Under the pieces are notes generated by a model. That model ran no database searches. It worked only from the letters and a program-made list of their open reading frames with translations, and was not told the DNA's origin. From positions 58,932-122,931 of the forward strand of contig NZ_AOFD01000007.1 in assembly GCF_000332815.1 (NCBI RefSeq): DNA of 64,000 nt, read 5' to 3'. This DNA is from Arthrobacter nitrophenolicus (GTDB lineage Bacteria > Actinomycetota > Actinomycetes > Actinomycetales > Micrococcaceae). Shown piece by piece: positions 40,118 to 50,411 of the stretch. How positions within the stretch are numbered: position 1 is the stretch's first letter; every line of letters starts with the position of its first letter. A program made the position numbers and the translations under genes.

Positions 40118-40944
40118 CAGTGCCCCGTTTCCGCATTTCCGGCGTTGGAACCGTGGAAGATGGACGTCTTCCCGGAAACGGAGTTAGTCCGGACCAGCAT
40201 CAGTTGTTCGTCCGGCCCTGCAATGGTCTCCACTTTTCCGCCCACGGACGTGTAGCGCCGGTTGCCGATGACCACGGCTCCACTGGCGGACTTGGCGACG
40301 ATGTCCACTCCGACGTCGTGCGGCAACCGGATGGTGACGTCGCCGGAGACTGAGTTGGCCACGAAGTCGTTGGTGAAGCCGTGCAGGTCGAACGTCAGGT
40401 CGCCGCTGACGGTGTTGGCGCGGATGTTCGTGAAGCGGCCGGACGCGGTCACCTCGCCGGAAACGCTCCTGGCGGTGAGGACGCCGGTATGGCGGCGGGC
40501 AGTCACCTCGCCGCTGACGGTGTTGACGTGGAGTTCCCCGCTTGTTCCGTCCGCCATGACAGATCCGGAGACCGTGTTGAGCCGGGTGTGCCCGGCTGCT
40601 CCGGACACCAGGCCGTCGCCGCTGACAATGCCTGCCTCGACCTCCACGTTTCCGGGAACGGCAATGCTGACCACCGCCGAGTTTTCGCTGTTATGGTTGA
40701 CCGCTCCCATGAGGTTCTTGAACCACCCCTGGGGGCCATGCAGTTGGTGGCGCACTTCAAGGCGGCCGTTGCTAACGGAGACATCCACCGGGTCACCGTG
40801 GACGTCGGATATTTCGATCCGGGTGACGGGCTCCTGGTGGACAACGACATCAAACCTGCCATGGACCATGCCCAGCTTGAGGGACGTTACGCCGTCCACA
40901 TCAATGGTCTGCGGGCTGGTGACGGTCCAGTTCTGCTCAGACAT
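40117..40944 (-). CDS. DUF4097 beta-repeat protein
   Basis: A 275-residue protein composed mostly of short beta repeats such as NTVSGSV, HVNTVSGEV and ARSVSGEVTASG, the DUF4097 signature. There is no signal peptide. It begins at ATG 40944 behind GGAGG, rejecting an in-frame start 12 nt upstream. It is paired with the PadR gene in many actinobacteria; the partner relation suggests a role in signalling or envelope stress, which is not known. Confidence 0.83.
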   Translation of the reverse strand: MSEQNWTVTSPQTIDVDGVTSLKLGMVHGRFDVVVHQEPVTRIEISDVHGDPVDVSVSNGRLEVRHQLHGPQGWFKNLMGAVNHNSENSAVVSIAVPGNVEVEAGIVSGDGLVSGAAGHTRLNTVSGSVMADGTSGELHVNTVSGEVTARRHTGVLTARSVSGEVTASGRFTNIRANTVSGDLTFDLHGFTNDFVANSVSGDVTIRLPHDVGVDIVAKSASGAVVIGNRRYTSVGGKVETIAGPDEQLMLVRTNSVSGKTSIFHGSNAGNAETGH

Positions 40945-40959
40945 GGGAACCTCCAAAGG

Positions 40960-41019
40960 CGATATATCGTGTAACGGTCACGCTACTCCTGGGTAGGGAG
41001 GGCGTCAAGATATATCGCG
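40960..41019 (-). promoter_or_regulatory. promoter and candidate PadR operator of the DUF4097-padR operon
   Basis: On the minus strand a TTGACG -35 box (rev. comp. of 41003-41008) and a TAGCGT -10 box (rev. comp. of 40980-40985) are 17 nt apart. Copies of GATATATCG flank it at 40960-40969 (perfect palindrome CGATATATCG) and 41009-41019, overlapping the -35 side and the start region. The symmetry and position suggest an autoregulatory operator. Confidence 0.6.
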
Positions 41020-41024
41020 AACTG

Positions 41025-41624
41025 CTAGGCGGGGGCGTCCAGTCCCAGCCACTGGAACCAGCCGCGGTGCAGCACCAGCCACGCCATGAGGCCATACCCG
41101 GCCTGGCCCGGCGTTCCGGCGTTGGCCGCCAGGTCCTGCCGCCACTGCTCGTGATTCAGCAGTGGGGAGAACGTATCGACGTAGAGGTGCTTGCGCCGCG
41201 TGGTGACGTCGGCGAATGCCGTGTTCAGCTCGTCCAGCCGGCGGTTCTGGGCAGGATCGAGGGTGGGCGGCGGACCCACGACGAATACCTCGATCCGGTT
41301 CTGTGAGGCCGAGTCCAGGATGTTTGCCAGATTCAGCCTGCTGCGCGCGGTGGAGAGGCCGAATTCGATATCGCGGCCGGAGAGGCCGATCACCAGGCGG
41401 TTCTCGGCGTTGGTGCTGAACCTCCGCCCGGCCTCCTCCAGCCACCGGGCGGCCAGGCCCTCGGTGCCTTCCTGCGGGCAGGGGAGGGCGTAGCTTTCCA
41501 GGAGCAAGCCGTCCTGGGGAGTGCGGGCCAGGACACGGCCCAGCCAGCCGAGCGCCCGGGGATCTCCGAGTCCGGCCAGCAGTTCATCTCCTACAGCCGC
41601 AATGCGCAGCTTCCTGTCTTCCAC
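41025..41624 (-). CDS. SGNH/GDSL-like hydrolase
   Basis: A 199-residue protein resembling GDSL/SGNH lipases. It starts at GTG 41624 behind AGAGGA and reads VEDRKLRIAAVGDELLAGLG, with GDE in the first block in place of the usual GDS. GLSGRD may be the second block. The catalytic Asp/His at the end is less clear. The frame is open upstream, but the GTG start is better placed. It lies between kgd and the DUF4097 gene. Confidence 0.68.
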   Translation of the reverse strand: MEDRKLRIAAVGDELLAGLGDPRALGWLGRVLARTPQDGLLLESYALPCPQEGTEGLAARWLEEAGRRFSTNAENRLVIGLSGRDIEFGLSTARSRLNLANILDSASQNRIEVFVVGPPPTLDPAQNRRLDELNTAFADVTTRRKHLYVDTFSPLLNHEQWRQDLAANAGTPGQAGYGLMAWLVLHRGWFQWLGLDAPA

Positions 41625-41753
41625 ACGATCCTCTTTACTTCGTTCCCTGGCCGCTGCCACCGTTGGTGCAAAGGGGCGGCGCTGTCCATCCATTAAACAG
41701 AACTGCCCGGCCGGAGTCTGGGATTTCGACGTCCGGCCGGGCAGCCTCACTGC

Positions 41754-44700
41754 TTACTTCCGTGCAAATGCCTGCTTCAGGAGCACGTCCTGCTCCGCGG
41801 CGTGCCGCTTCATGGAGCCGGCTGCCGTGGAGGCCGACGCAGGCCGCGAGACGAGCCGGATGCGGCGGTCCAGGGCGTCCGGCAGGTTCAGGCCGATGAA
41901 CGGCCACGGACCCTGATTGGCGGGCTCGTCCTGTGCCCAGACAACCTCGGCGTTCGGGTACTTGGCAAGCTCGGCCGCGATCTCGGCATGCGGCAGCGGG
42001 TAGAGCTGCTCGACGCGCACGATGGCCGTGGTCTTGTCGCCGGTCTTCTGCCGGGTGGACAGCAGATCGTAGTACAGGCGGCCGGAGACCAGCAGCACGC
42101 GCTCGACGCCGTTGGCGTCCAGCTGCTCATGCTCACCGATGACCGGGCGGAACGTGCCGCTGGTGAAGTCCTCGACGGACGACGCGGCAGCCTTCAGGCG
42201 GAGGAGCTGCTTGGGCGTGAAGATGATCAGCGGCTTCCGCGGCCGGCTGTACGCCTGGCGGCGCAGCAGGTGGAAGTGCGAGGCGGCCGTGGTGGGGTTG
42301 GCCACGATCATGTTCTCTTCGGCGCACAGCTGCAGGAACCGCTCGATCCTGGCGGAGGAGTGGTCCGGGCCCTGGCCTTCGTAGCCGTGCGGAAGCATCA
42401 GTACCAGCGAGGACCGCTGGCCCCACTTCTGCTCGGCAGAGGAGATGAACTCGTCGATGATGGTCTGGGCGCCGTTGACGAAGTCGCCGAACTGGGCCTC
42501 CCAAAGGACCAGTGCGTCGGGCCGTTCCACCGAGTAGCCGTATTCGAAGCCCATGGCAGCGTATTCGGACAGCAGGGAATCGTAGATCCACAGCTTGGCC
42601 TGGTTGTCGGAGAGGTTGCCCAGGGGCAGCCATTCCTGGCCATTGGCGCGGTCGTGGAATACGGCGTGCCGCTGGACGAAGGTGCCGCGGCGGGAGTCCT
42701 GGCCGGCGAGGCGTACGGGCACGCCTTCCATGATCAGGGAGCCAAACGCAGCGATCTCGCCGAAGCCCCAGTCGATGCCGCCTTCACGGGACATCTGCTC
42801 ACGCTTTTCGAGCAGCTGCTTGAGCTTGGCGTGGACCGTGAAGCCCTCGGGGATCTCGATGTGGGCCTTGCCGATGCGGGCCAGGGTGTCTGCCGAAATC
42901 GCCGTGGCGACCGGTGCGTTGGCGCCGGAGTCGGACTGCTGGGCAATGGGCCGCTCGATATCGGAAACTGCGGCGGAATCCGCCGTCACGATCGGGATCG
43001 GGGAGGTCTGGGCTGCGTGGGTCTCCGCGAAGACGCGCTCCAGCCGCTCCTGGTAGTCGCGGAGCAGCTGCTCTGCTTCTTCCTCGGTGATGTCGCCACG
43101 GCCGATCAGCGACTCGGTGTACAGCTTACGGACGGAGCGCTTTGCCTCGATGAGGTTGTACATCAGCGGCTGGGTCATCGAGGGGTCGTCGCCCTCGTTG
43201 TGCCCGCGGCGGCGGTAGCAGACCATGTCGATGACGACGTCCTTGTGGAAGCGCTGGCGGAACTCGTAGGCGAGCTGGCCGATGCGGACCACGGCTTCGG
43301 GATCGTCACCGTTCACATGGAACACGGGTGCCTGGATCATCTTCGCGACGTCGGTGGAGTACGTGGACGAGCGTGAGGAGGACGGGGCGGTGGTGAAGCC
43401 CACCTGGTTGTTGACCACGATGTGGATGGTTCCACCGGTGCGGTAGCCGCGCAGCTGGGACAGGTTGAGGGTTTCAGCAACCACGCCCTGGCCGGCGAAG
43501 GCGGCGTCGCCGTGCACCACGATGGGCAGCACGGGGAAGGATTCGCCCTGGTCCAGCCGGTCCTGCTTGGCGCGGACGATGCCCTCGAGCACGGGGTCCA
43601 CGGCCTCAAGGTGGGACGGGTTGGCGGCCAGGTAGACCTTGGTCTCCTTGCCGGTGTCCGAGGTGAACGTGCCTTCGGTGCCCAAGTGGTACTTCACGTC
43701 ACCGGAGCCTGGACCGAGCGGGGATCCTGGGTGCCCTCGAACTCGCGGAACACCTGTGCGTACGTCTTGCCGGCAATGTTGGTCAGCACGTTCAGGCGGC
43801 CGCGGTGGGCCATGCCGATGGCAACTTCGTCCAGGCCGTCGTCGGCGGCGTCGGACATGATGGCGTCCAGGAGCGGAATCAGCGACTCGCCGCCTTCGAG
43901 GGAGAAGCGCTTCTGGCCCACGAACTTGGTCTGCAGGAACGTTTCGAAAGCCTCGGCAGCGTTCAGCTTGGAGACGATGCGCAGCTGCTCTTCACGACTC
44001 GGCTTGGAGTAGGGGTGCTCCAGCTGGTCCTGGAACCACTTGCGCTCGGCCGGTTCCTGGATGTGCATGTATTCGATGCCCGTGGTGCGGCAGTAGGCAT
44101 CGCGAAGGACGCCCAGGATGTCGCGGAACTTCAGCTGCGGCTTGCCGCCGAAGCCGCCGGTGGGCCACTCGCGGTCCAGGTCCCACAGGGTCAGCCCGTA
44201 GGTCAGGACGTCGAGGTCAGGGTGCTTGCGCTGCACGTATTCAAGCGGATCGGTGTCCGCCATCAGGTGGCCGCGGACGCGGTAGGAGTGGATCAGCTGC
44301 TGGATCCGGGCAACCTTGTTGATTTCGTCGGCCGGGTCCACCTGCTTGTCGGCGCTCCAGCGGACGGGCTCGTATGGGATGCGCAGGGCTTCGAAGATCT
44401 CGTCGTAGAAGTTCTGGGCACCCAGCAGGAGCTGGTGGACAAGCTTGAGGAACTCGCCGCTGCCGGCACCCTGGATGACGCGGTGGTCGTACGTCGAGGT
44501 AAGGGTGAGGACCTTGCTGATGGCGTTCTGGGCGATGATCTTTTCGCTGGCACCCTGGAACTCGGCAGGGTAGTCGAGGGCGCCGACGCCGATGATGGCG
44601 GCCTGGCCCTTGGAGAGGCGGGGCACGGAGTGGACGGTGCCGATGCCGCCGGGGTTGGTCAGCGAAACCGTGGTGCCTTGGTGGTCCTCGGCGGTGAGCT

Positions 44701-45557
44701 TGCCGTTGCGGGCGCGCTTGATGAGGTCCTCGTAGGTGTGCCAGAACTCGGCGAAGTTGAGCGTCTCAGCCTTTTTGATGTTCGGAACCATCAGCAGGCG
44801 GGTACCGTCCGGCTTGGGCATGTCGATGGCGATGCCGAAGTTGACGTGGGCCGGCTGGACAGCGGAGGGCTTGCCGTCCACCTCGTCGTAGTACACGTTC
44901 ATGGACGGGAACTGCGACAGGGCGCGGATCACTGCGTAACCGATGAGGTGCGTGAAGGAGACCTTGCCGCCGCGGGCGCGGGCGAGGTTGGAGTTGATGA
45001 CAACACGGTTATCGATCAGCAGCTTGGCCGGAATGGCCCGGACGCTGGTGGCCGTGGGTACCTCGAGGCTGGTGACCATGTTGGTGGCGATGGCCTTGGC
45101 CGGTCCGCGGAGGACGGAAACAACGTCTTCTTCGGGGGCGGGTGGGCGCCTTGACGTTCTTGGGCAGCTGGGCCGGGATCGGCTGTGATCCGGTTGTGCC
45201 CTCGGTCTTCTTGCCGCCGTCGCGGGCGACGGTGGCGGGAGCCTTCTTGACCGGCGCGGGCGCCGGTGCGGCAGCCGGCGCGGCCGGGGGAGTGGCAGGC
45301 GCTGCCGCCGGCGACGGTGCCGGAGCCGCAGGAGCCGCATTCACAACAGGCATTTCCCGGGTAGGAGGATGGGCAGTGGCCTGCCCCGAATTACCGTTGG
45401 AAGAAGAACTGCTGCCCGAGTCGAACGATTCAAACAGCGGCCACCACTTGGCATCCACAGCGTTCTTGTCCTGCTGGTACTGCTCGTACAGTTCGTCAAC
45501 GAGCCACTCGTTTCCGCCAAATTCCTCTGGTAGACGGTGGCTTGGCTGCTCTGGCAC
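41754..45557 (-). pseudogene. kgd: multifunctional 2-oxoglutarate dehydrogenase/decarboxylase (Kgd type), two frameshifts as read
   Basis: The actinobacterial fused SucA/SucB-like enzyme of the TCA cycle, about 1267 residues. The N-terminus, from a GTG start at 45557, begins VPEQPSHRLPEEFGGNEWLV. An Ala/Pro linker leads to the acyltransferase domain with [15 protein letters not shown], then the TPP-dependent E1 domain. Two breaks occur. Near 43708 antisense CAGGCTCC should be CAGGGCTCC, giving [15 protein letters not shown]. Near 45150, in a C-rich stretch, an extra base (or two missing) separates VKAP from [13 protein letters not shown]. Such an essential gene is likely intact. Confidence 0.9.
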
Positions 45558-46081
45558 TTGAAATACGCCTCTTCCATGAGTTTGATTTCTCTCCGGCCCC
45601 ACGGTGCGTCAGCACTACGTTCGAACCAGTCTCTGCGTCCTCTGAACCCAGACCTTTGCAAGTCTAGTAACCATGTTGTGCTAACTGCCAATAAGGGTGA
45701 CCCAAATCATGAAGTGACGCGGGAACCGCCAAATATGGCGGCCGGAAGCGTGTGAAGAAGGGGTTTTGGGGGTATCTCATTACGGCGCTTCCGGGCCGCC
45801 TTCGGAGCGCAGGGAGGCCCGGGGCGTACCTGTAGACTGAAGTTCTTATGGACAGTAAATCTAGGTGCCGGCCTGGGGGCTGTCAGCGGAGCACGAAGAA
45901 CAGCGCCGCACAGTCCACCCGCAGAGCCGGCAAACCCCGAACACGCGCCCATCACCCGCCGGCGGCCCCTTCGGCCGCGGCCCGCCAGGAAAGAGGCTCG
46001 GCCTCCGCCGACCATCCTCCGCCGGGCAGACATACCGGTTATCCCGCTTCACGCCCGTGCGCAGTACAGGCGGGATGCTGA
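45558..46081. other. gene-free leader region between divergent kgd and CNNM gene
   Basis: No gene or RNA was recognised in these 524 nt. A plus-strand frame of 77 codons (45848-46081) ends next to the CNNM start but is Pro/Ala/Arg-rich and unlike any family. There are -10-like TAGACT boxes at 45833-45838 (plus strand) and rev. comp. near 45662-45667 (minus strand, with a TTGGCA 19 nt upstream), which are candidate promoters of the two flanking genes. Confidence 0.45.
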
Positions 46082-47420
46082 ATGGAATGGCTCTTCCTTG
46101 CCGCAGGCCTGCTGCTGATTGCAGGCACCGGCTTCTTCGTAGCCGTTGAGTTTTCCCTCATTGCACTTGACCAGCCGACCGTCCAGCGTGCCGTGGACGA
46201 CGGCGATGCGGGCGCGGTCCCGCTGCTCGCCTGCCTCAAGTCCCTGTCAACGCAGCTCTCCAGCTGCCAATTGGGCATTACGCTCACCACGCTCCTCACC
46301 GGTTACGTGATGGAACCTTCGGTTGGGCAGCTCCTGGAAGCCCCGCTGGCCGCCCTCGGACTGCCCGACGTCGCTGTGGCCTCCATCTCGCTGGTCCTGG
46401 CCATGGTGATCGCCACCCTGCTCTCCATGCTGCTGGGGGAGCTGGTCCCCAAGAACATGGCCATTGCCCTGTCCTTCCGGGTGGGCAAGGCCCTTGCCCG
46501 GCCGCAGCTGGTCTTCACCGCGGTTTTCAAGCCGGCCATCGTGCTGCTGAACGGCTTCTCCAACCGGGTGCTCCATGTCTTCGGCCTGGAAGCGAAAGAA
46601 GAAATCTCCGGGGCGCGCACCCCGGGCGGAGCTTGCCTCGTTGGTCCGCCGTTCGGCGGCAATGGGAACGCTCGACGCCGGAACGGCGAACTTCATCGCC
46701 CGCACCCTCAATTTCTCCACCAGGACGGCCGCGGACGTCATGACGCCGCGCATCCGCGTGGAGACGATCGACGCCGACCAGCCCGTCGCCGACATCGTCG
46801 CCGCTGCCCGCAGGACCGGCTACTCCCGGTTCCCGGTGATCGGCGACTCGGCGGACGACATCCGTGGCCTGGTCCACGTCAAGAAAGCCGTGGCCGTTCC
46901 GTGGGAGCGCCGGCAGAACCTTGAAGCCGGTGCCATCATGACGGAGGTGCTGCGGGTCCCGGAGACCATCCACCTGGATGCCCTGCTGGCCGAACTCCGT
47001 GAAGGAAACCTGCAACTCGCCGTCGTCCTGGATGAATACGGAGGAACTGCCGGCATCGCCACCCTTGAGGACTTGGTGGAAGAAATTGTCGGCGAGGTGG
47101 CGGACGAGCATGACAAGGTCCGCCCCGGCCTGCTGCAAAGCGCCTCCGGCGACTGGTATTTCCCGGGCCTGCTGCGCCCGGACGAGCTGTCCGAACAAAT
47201 CCCCGGACTAACCGTGCCCGACGAGGCTGCCTACGAGACTGTGGGCGGCTATGTCATGAGCAAGCTCGGCCGGATCGGTGCGGTGGGAGACACCGTGCCC
47301 GTGGGCGGTGGAACGCTGAGCGTCACGCGTATGGACGGCCGCCGGATCGACCGGATCTGCTTCCGGCCGGTCCCGCCGGATGACCTGTCCGGGAACACGA
47401 ACGACAGGAACGGCCGATGA
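46082..47420 (+). pseudogene. CNNM/CBS (CorC/HlyC) hemolysin family protein, frameshifted as read
   Basis: A membrane protein of about 446 residues. It has three to four N-terminal helices with the DUF21/CNNM domain (MEWLFLAAGLLLIAGTGFFV), then a CBS pair (FIARTLNFSTRTAADVMTPRI, YSRFPVIGDSADD) and a CorC/HlyC C-terminus. Such proteins are linked to Mg2+ or Co2+ transport. The frame shifts at about 46624, where one extra G appears in a CCCGGGCGG run; removing it reads GARTPAELASLVRRSA. The stop at 47420 overlaps the next paralogue (ATGA). Confidence 0.83.
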
Positions 47421-48487
47421 GCGACTGGGCAGGAATCGTATGGCTCGGGGTCCTGCTGCTTGGCAACGCCTTCTTCGTGGGCGCGGAGTTCGCCGTCATG
47501 TCGGCCCGCCGCAGCCAGATTGAGCCACTGGCAGAGGCCGGCTCCAAGCGCGCACAGACAACGCTGAAGGCGATGGAGAACGTCTCGCTGATGCTGGCGT
47601 GCGCCCAGCTGGGCATCACCGTGTGTTCGCTCCTGATCCTCCTGGTGGCCGAACCCGCCATCCACCACCTGCTGGCTGTCCCGCTGGAAACCTTGGGCCT
47701 GCCGATCGAGGTGGCCGACGTGGCCGCGTTCGCGGTGGCGCTGATGCTCGTCACGTTCCTGCACGTGACCTTCGGTGAGATGGTCCCGAAGAACATCTCC
47801 GTGTCCATCGCGGACAAGGCCGCACTGCTCCTCGCACCGCCGCTGGTGTTCATCTCCCGGCTCGTCAACCCGGTAATTTCGGTCCTCAACTGGTCGGCAA
47901 ACCACATCCTCAAGCTGCTGCGGATCGAGCCCAAGGATGAGGTCAACTCCTCGTTCACGCTGGAGGAAGTCCAGTCGATCGTCCAGGAATCCACCCGTCA
48001 TGGCCTGGTGGACGACGACGCCGGCCTGATCACCGGCGCGCTTGAGTTCTCGGAGCACACCGCCGGGGACATCATGGTGCCGCTGGAAAAGCTGGTCATG
48101 CTCAGGGCTGCCACCACGCCCGTGGAATTTGAAAAGGCCGTCAGCCGTACAGGCTTTTCCCGCTTCCCGATGCTGGACGACGAGGACATGCTCTACGGCT
48201 ACCTCCATGTGAAGGACGTCCTGTCCATCCCGGAACCGGCGTATGGGCTTCCGATCGCCGAGAGCCGGATCCGGTCGCTGGCCAACCTGGCATTGGACGA
48301 CGAGATTGAAAAGGCGATGTCAGTCATGCAGCGGACGGGCTCGCACCTGGCCCGCGTTATTGGACCTGACGGCAAGACCCAGGGTGTGCTGTTCCTCGAG
48401 GATGTCATCGAGCAGCTCGTGGGCGAGATCCGGGACGCCACCCAGGCCACCGGGATCCGCCGTCTCGGCCACCCGAACGGAGGCTGA
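47417..48487 (+). CDS. second CNNM/CBS hemolysin family protein
   Basis: A 356-residue paralogue, intact. It has an N-terminal CNNM helix domain (WLGVLLLGNAFFVGAEFAVM), the FGEMVPKNISVS loop, and CBS modules with FSRFPMLDDED. The shorter C-terminus lacks the last CorC/HlyC domain of the first copy. The two make a coupled pair, as in other actinobacteria, and likely work together as a metal transporter or sensor. Confidence 0.88.
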   Translation: MSDWAGIVWLGVLLLGNAFFVGAEFAVMSARRSQIEPLAEAGSKRAQTTLKAMENVSLMLACAQLGITVCSLLILLVAEPAIHHLLAVPLETLGLPIEVADVAAFAVALMLVTFLHVTFGEMVPKNISVSIADKAALLLAPPLVFISRLVNPVISVLNWSANHILKLLRIEPKDEVNSSFTLEEVQSIVQESTRHGLVDDDAGLITGALEFSEHTAGDIMVPLEKLVMLRAATTPVEFEKAVSRTGFSRFPMLDDEDMLYGYLHVKDVLSIPEPAYGLPIAESRIRSLANLALDDEIEKAMSVMQRTGSHLARVIGPDGKTQGVLFLEDVIEQLVGEIRDATQATGIRRLGHPNGG

Positions 48488-48541
48488 GCGCCCGCGCCTC
48501 CCGCTCCGGGGGGGTGGGAGGGCCGCGGCGCTGGGCTCTAG

Positions 48542-48558
48542 ATAGGAATGATTCCTAT
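48542..48558 (+). promoter_or_regulatory. candidate Zur box upstream of the zinc ABC transporter
   Basis: A 17-bp palindrome ATAGGAATGATTCCTAT with a single central base. The AATGATT core is typical of actinobacterial Zur sites. It sits before a TATAGA -10-like box (48564-48569), so binding would block RNA polymerase. The nearby Fur/Zur gene and zinc transporter fit this reading. Confidence 0.68.
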
Positions 48559-48614
48559 TTAGGTATAGACTTGGAGGGTTGTTTCTTCCCTCCCCAGTGA
48601 ACCGAGGTCTTTCC

Positions 48615-49595
48615 GTGCGCCGTTCCGCAGCCGCCCGTTCGTCAGTTGCCGCCCTCGCCGGGCTCGGACTCCTGCTGACCGCCTGCAGCCCCCAGGCAGA
48701 GCCCTCGTCAGAAGCCGCCGACGGCATCAACATCGTGGCATCGACCAACGTTTACGGCGACATCGCCAAGACCATCGGCGGAGACAAGGTCAGCGTCACC
48801 GCCATCATCAGCAAAACCAGCCAGGATCCGCACTCCTACGAGGCGACCGCGCAGGACCGTCTGGCGGTGTCCAAAGCGGACCTCGTTATCGAGAACGGTG
48901 GGGGCTACGACGATTTCCTCCACACCCTTGCCGAGGACAGCAACCTCGACGGCGGCAAGGTGCTTAACGCCGTCGAACTCTCCGGGCTGGCCCATCCCGA
49001 AGGGGAGGAAGCTTCTGCCGGGACCTCCGCACCGGAATCCGAACCTGCCGATGAGCACGACCATGGCGAATTCAACGAGCACGTCTGGTACAGCCTGCAC
49101 GCAATGGAGGAGCTGGCCGGCGACATCTCCGCCAAACTCTCGGAACTGGACCCGGCTTCGGCGCAGACGTTCGAGACCAATGCCGAAAACTTCACCTCCA
49201 CCCTCGAAGGCCTGCACGGAAAGCTTGATTCCCTCAAGGGCGCAGCTGCAGGGGCGCCGGTGGCAGTGACGGAGCCGGTTCCGCTTTACCTGCTGGAGGA
49301 CGCCGGGCTGGTTAACGCAACGCCTGAGGACTACACTGCTGCGATCGAGGAAGGCTCAGACGTGCCGCCCGCAGTGCTCAAGGCCGCAACCGACCTCGTC
49401 GCCTCCAAGTCGGTCCGGTTCCTCGCCTACAACCAGCAGACCGAGGGCCCGCAGACGGAAGCGTTGAAGAAAGCAGCCGAGACGGCAGGAGTTCCCGTGG
49501 TGGATTTCAACGAAACCCTGCCTGAGGGCAAGACGTACCTGCAGTGGATGACGGACAATGTGGACAACATCGGCAAAGTTCTGGAGAGCAAATAG
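48615..49595 (+). CDS. znuA: zinc ABC transporter substrate-binding lipoprotein
   Basis: A 326-residue cluster A-I solute-binding protein. A signal peptide leads to lipobox LTAC (Cys at residue 24). The metal-binding core includes PHSYEAT, the His/Asp/Glu-rich loop EHDHGEFNEHVWYSLH and a C-terminal DFNETLPEG. The start is GTG 48615, preceded by GAGG. The order znuA-znuC-znuB with a Zur-like box supports zinc. Confidence 0.9.
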   Translation: MRRSAAARSSVAALAGLGLLLTACSPQAEPSSEAADGINIVASTNVYGDIAKTIGGDKVSVTAIISKTSQDPHSYEATAQDRLAVSKADLVIENGGGYDDFLHTLAEDSNLDGGKVLNAVELSGLAHPEGEEASAGTSAPESEPADEHDHGEFNEHVWYSLHAMEELAGDISAKLSELDPASAQTFETNAENFTSTLEGLHGKLDSLKGAAAGAPVAVTEPVPLYLLEDAGLVNATPEDYTAAIEEGSDVPPAVLKAATDLVASKSVRFLAYNQQTEGPQTEALKKAAETAGVPVVDFNETLPEGKTYLQWMTDNVDNIGKVLESK

Positions 49596-50411
49596 TTGAA
49601 ACCCGTCGTCAGCCTCACCGGAGCGTCCCTTAAGTTTGGCAAGCGGGCGCTCTGGGAGGATTTGGACCTGGACATCAAGCCCGGCGAATTCTTCGCCGTG
49701 CTGGGTCCGAACGGAAGCGGCAAGACCAGCTTCCTCAAGGTCCTGCTCGGCCTGCAGGATTTGCACCAGGGGCGGGCTGCACTCGGTGGCCGTCCGGTTG
49801 AGCGCGGCAGCCGCCTGATCGGGTACATTCCGCAGCAGAAGTCCTTTGCCCAGGACACCCCGATGCGCGCCAGGGACCTGGTGGGGCTCGGAGTGGACGG
49901 CCACCGCTGGGGGCTGCGCCTGTCCCCGGCCAAGGCAAACCGCCGGATCGACGAGCTCCTCGAGCTGGTGGGCGCCAGCGATTACGCCAAGGTGCCCGTG
50001 GGACAGCTGTCCGGCGGCGAGCAGCAGCGGCTCCGGGTTGGCCAGGCACTGGCAACTGATCCCAAGGTCCTTCTCTGCGACGAACCGCTGCTGTCCCTGG
50101 ACCTGCACCACCAGCAGGCCGTGAGTGCCCTGATCAACAGGCAGTGCCGCGAGCGGAACAGCGCCGTCGTATTCGTGACCCATGAGATCAACCCCATCAT
50201 CGACTACGTGGACCGCGTGCTGTACCTGGCCGGCGGCCGCTTCAAGGTGGGCACTCCGGAGGAAGTCATGACCACCGAAGTCCTCTCCGATCTCTATGGC
50301 AGCCACGTGGAGGTGATCCACGCCAACGGCCGGATCGTGGTGGTGGGGCTTCCGGATGCCACCACCCATCACCACGCCGAGTCGCATGCCCTGGCGGGGG
50401 AGGCTGCCTGA
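49596..50411 (+). CDS. znuC: zinc ABC transporter ATP-binding protein
   Basis: A 271-residue ABC ATPase. It has Walker A GPNGSGKTS, signature LSGGEQQR and a Walker B region LLCDEPLLSLD. The start TTG at 49596 directly follows the stop of znuA, with GGAG about 10 nt upstream. Its stop overlaps the permease start. Confidence 0.9.
   Translation: MKPVVSLTGASLKFGKRALWEDLDLDIKPGEFFAVLGPNGSGKTSFLKVLLGLQDLHQGRAALGGRPVERGSRLIGYIPQQKSFAQDTPMRARDLVGLGVDGHRWGLRLSPAKANRRIDELLELVGASDYAKVPVGQLSGGEQQRLRVGQALATDPKVLLCDEPLLSLDLHHQQAVSALINRQCRERNSAVVFVTHEINPIIDYVDRVLYLAGGRFKVGTPEEVMTTEVLSDLYGSHVEVIHANGRIVVVGLPDATTHHHAESHALAGEAA

Noticed and set aside
41802..43376. Long plus-strand frame (524 codons) opposite kgd
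   Set aside because: Antisense of a well-conserved gene, with no recognisable domain or ribosome-binding site.
43805..45154. Plus-strand frame (449 codons) opposite kgd
   Set aside because: Same reason: antisense of the kgd coding sequence.
45848..46081. 77-codon plus-strand frame before the CNNM gene
   Set aside because: Pro/Ala/Arg-rich, no family likeness and no clear ribosome-binding site.
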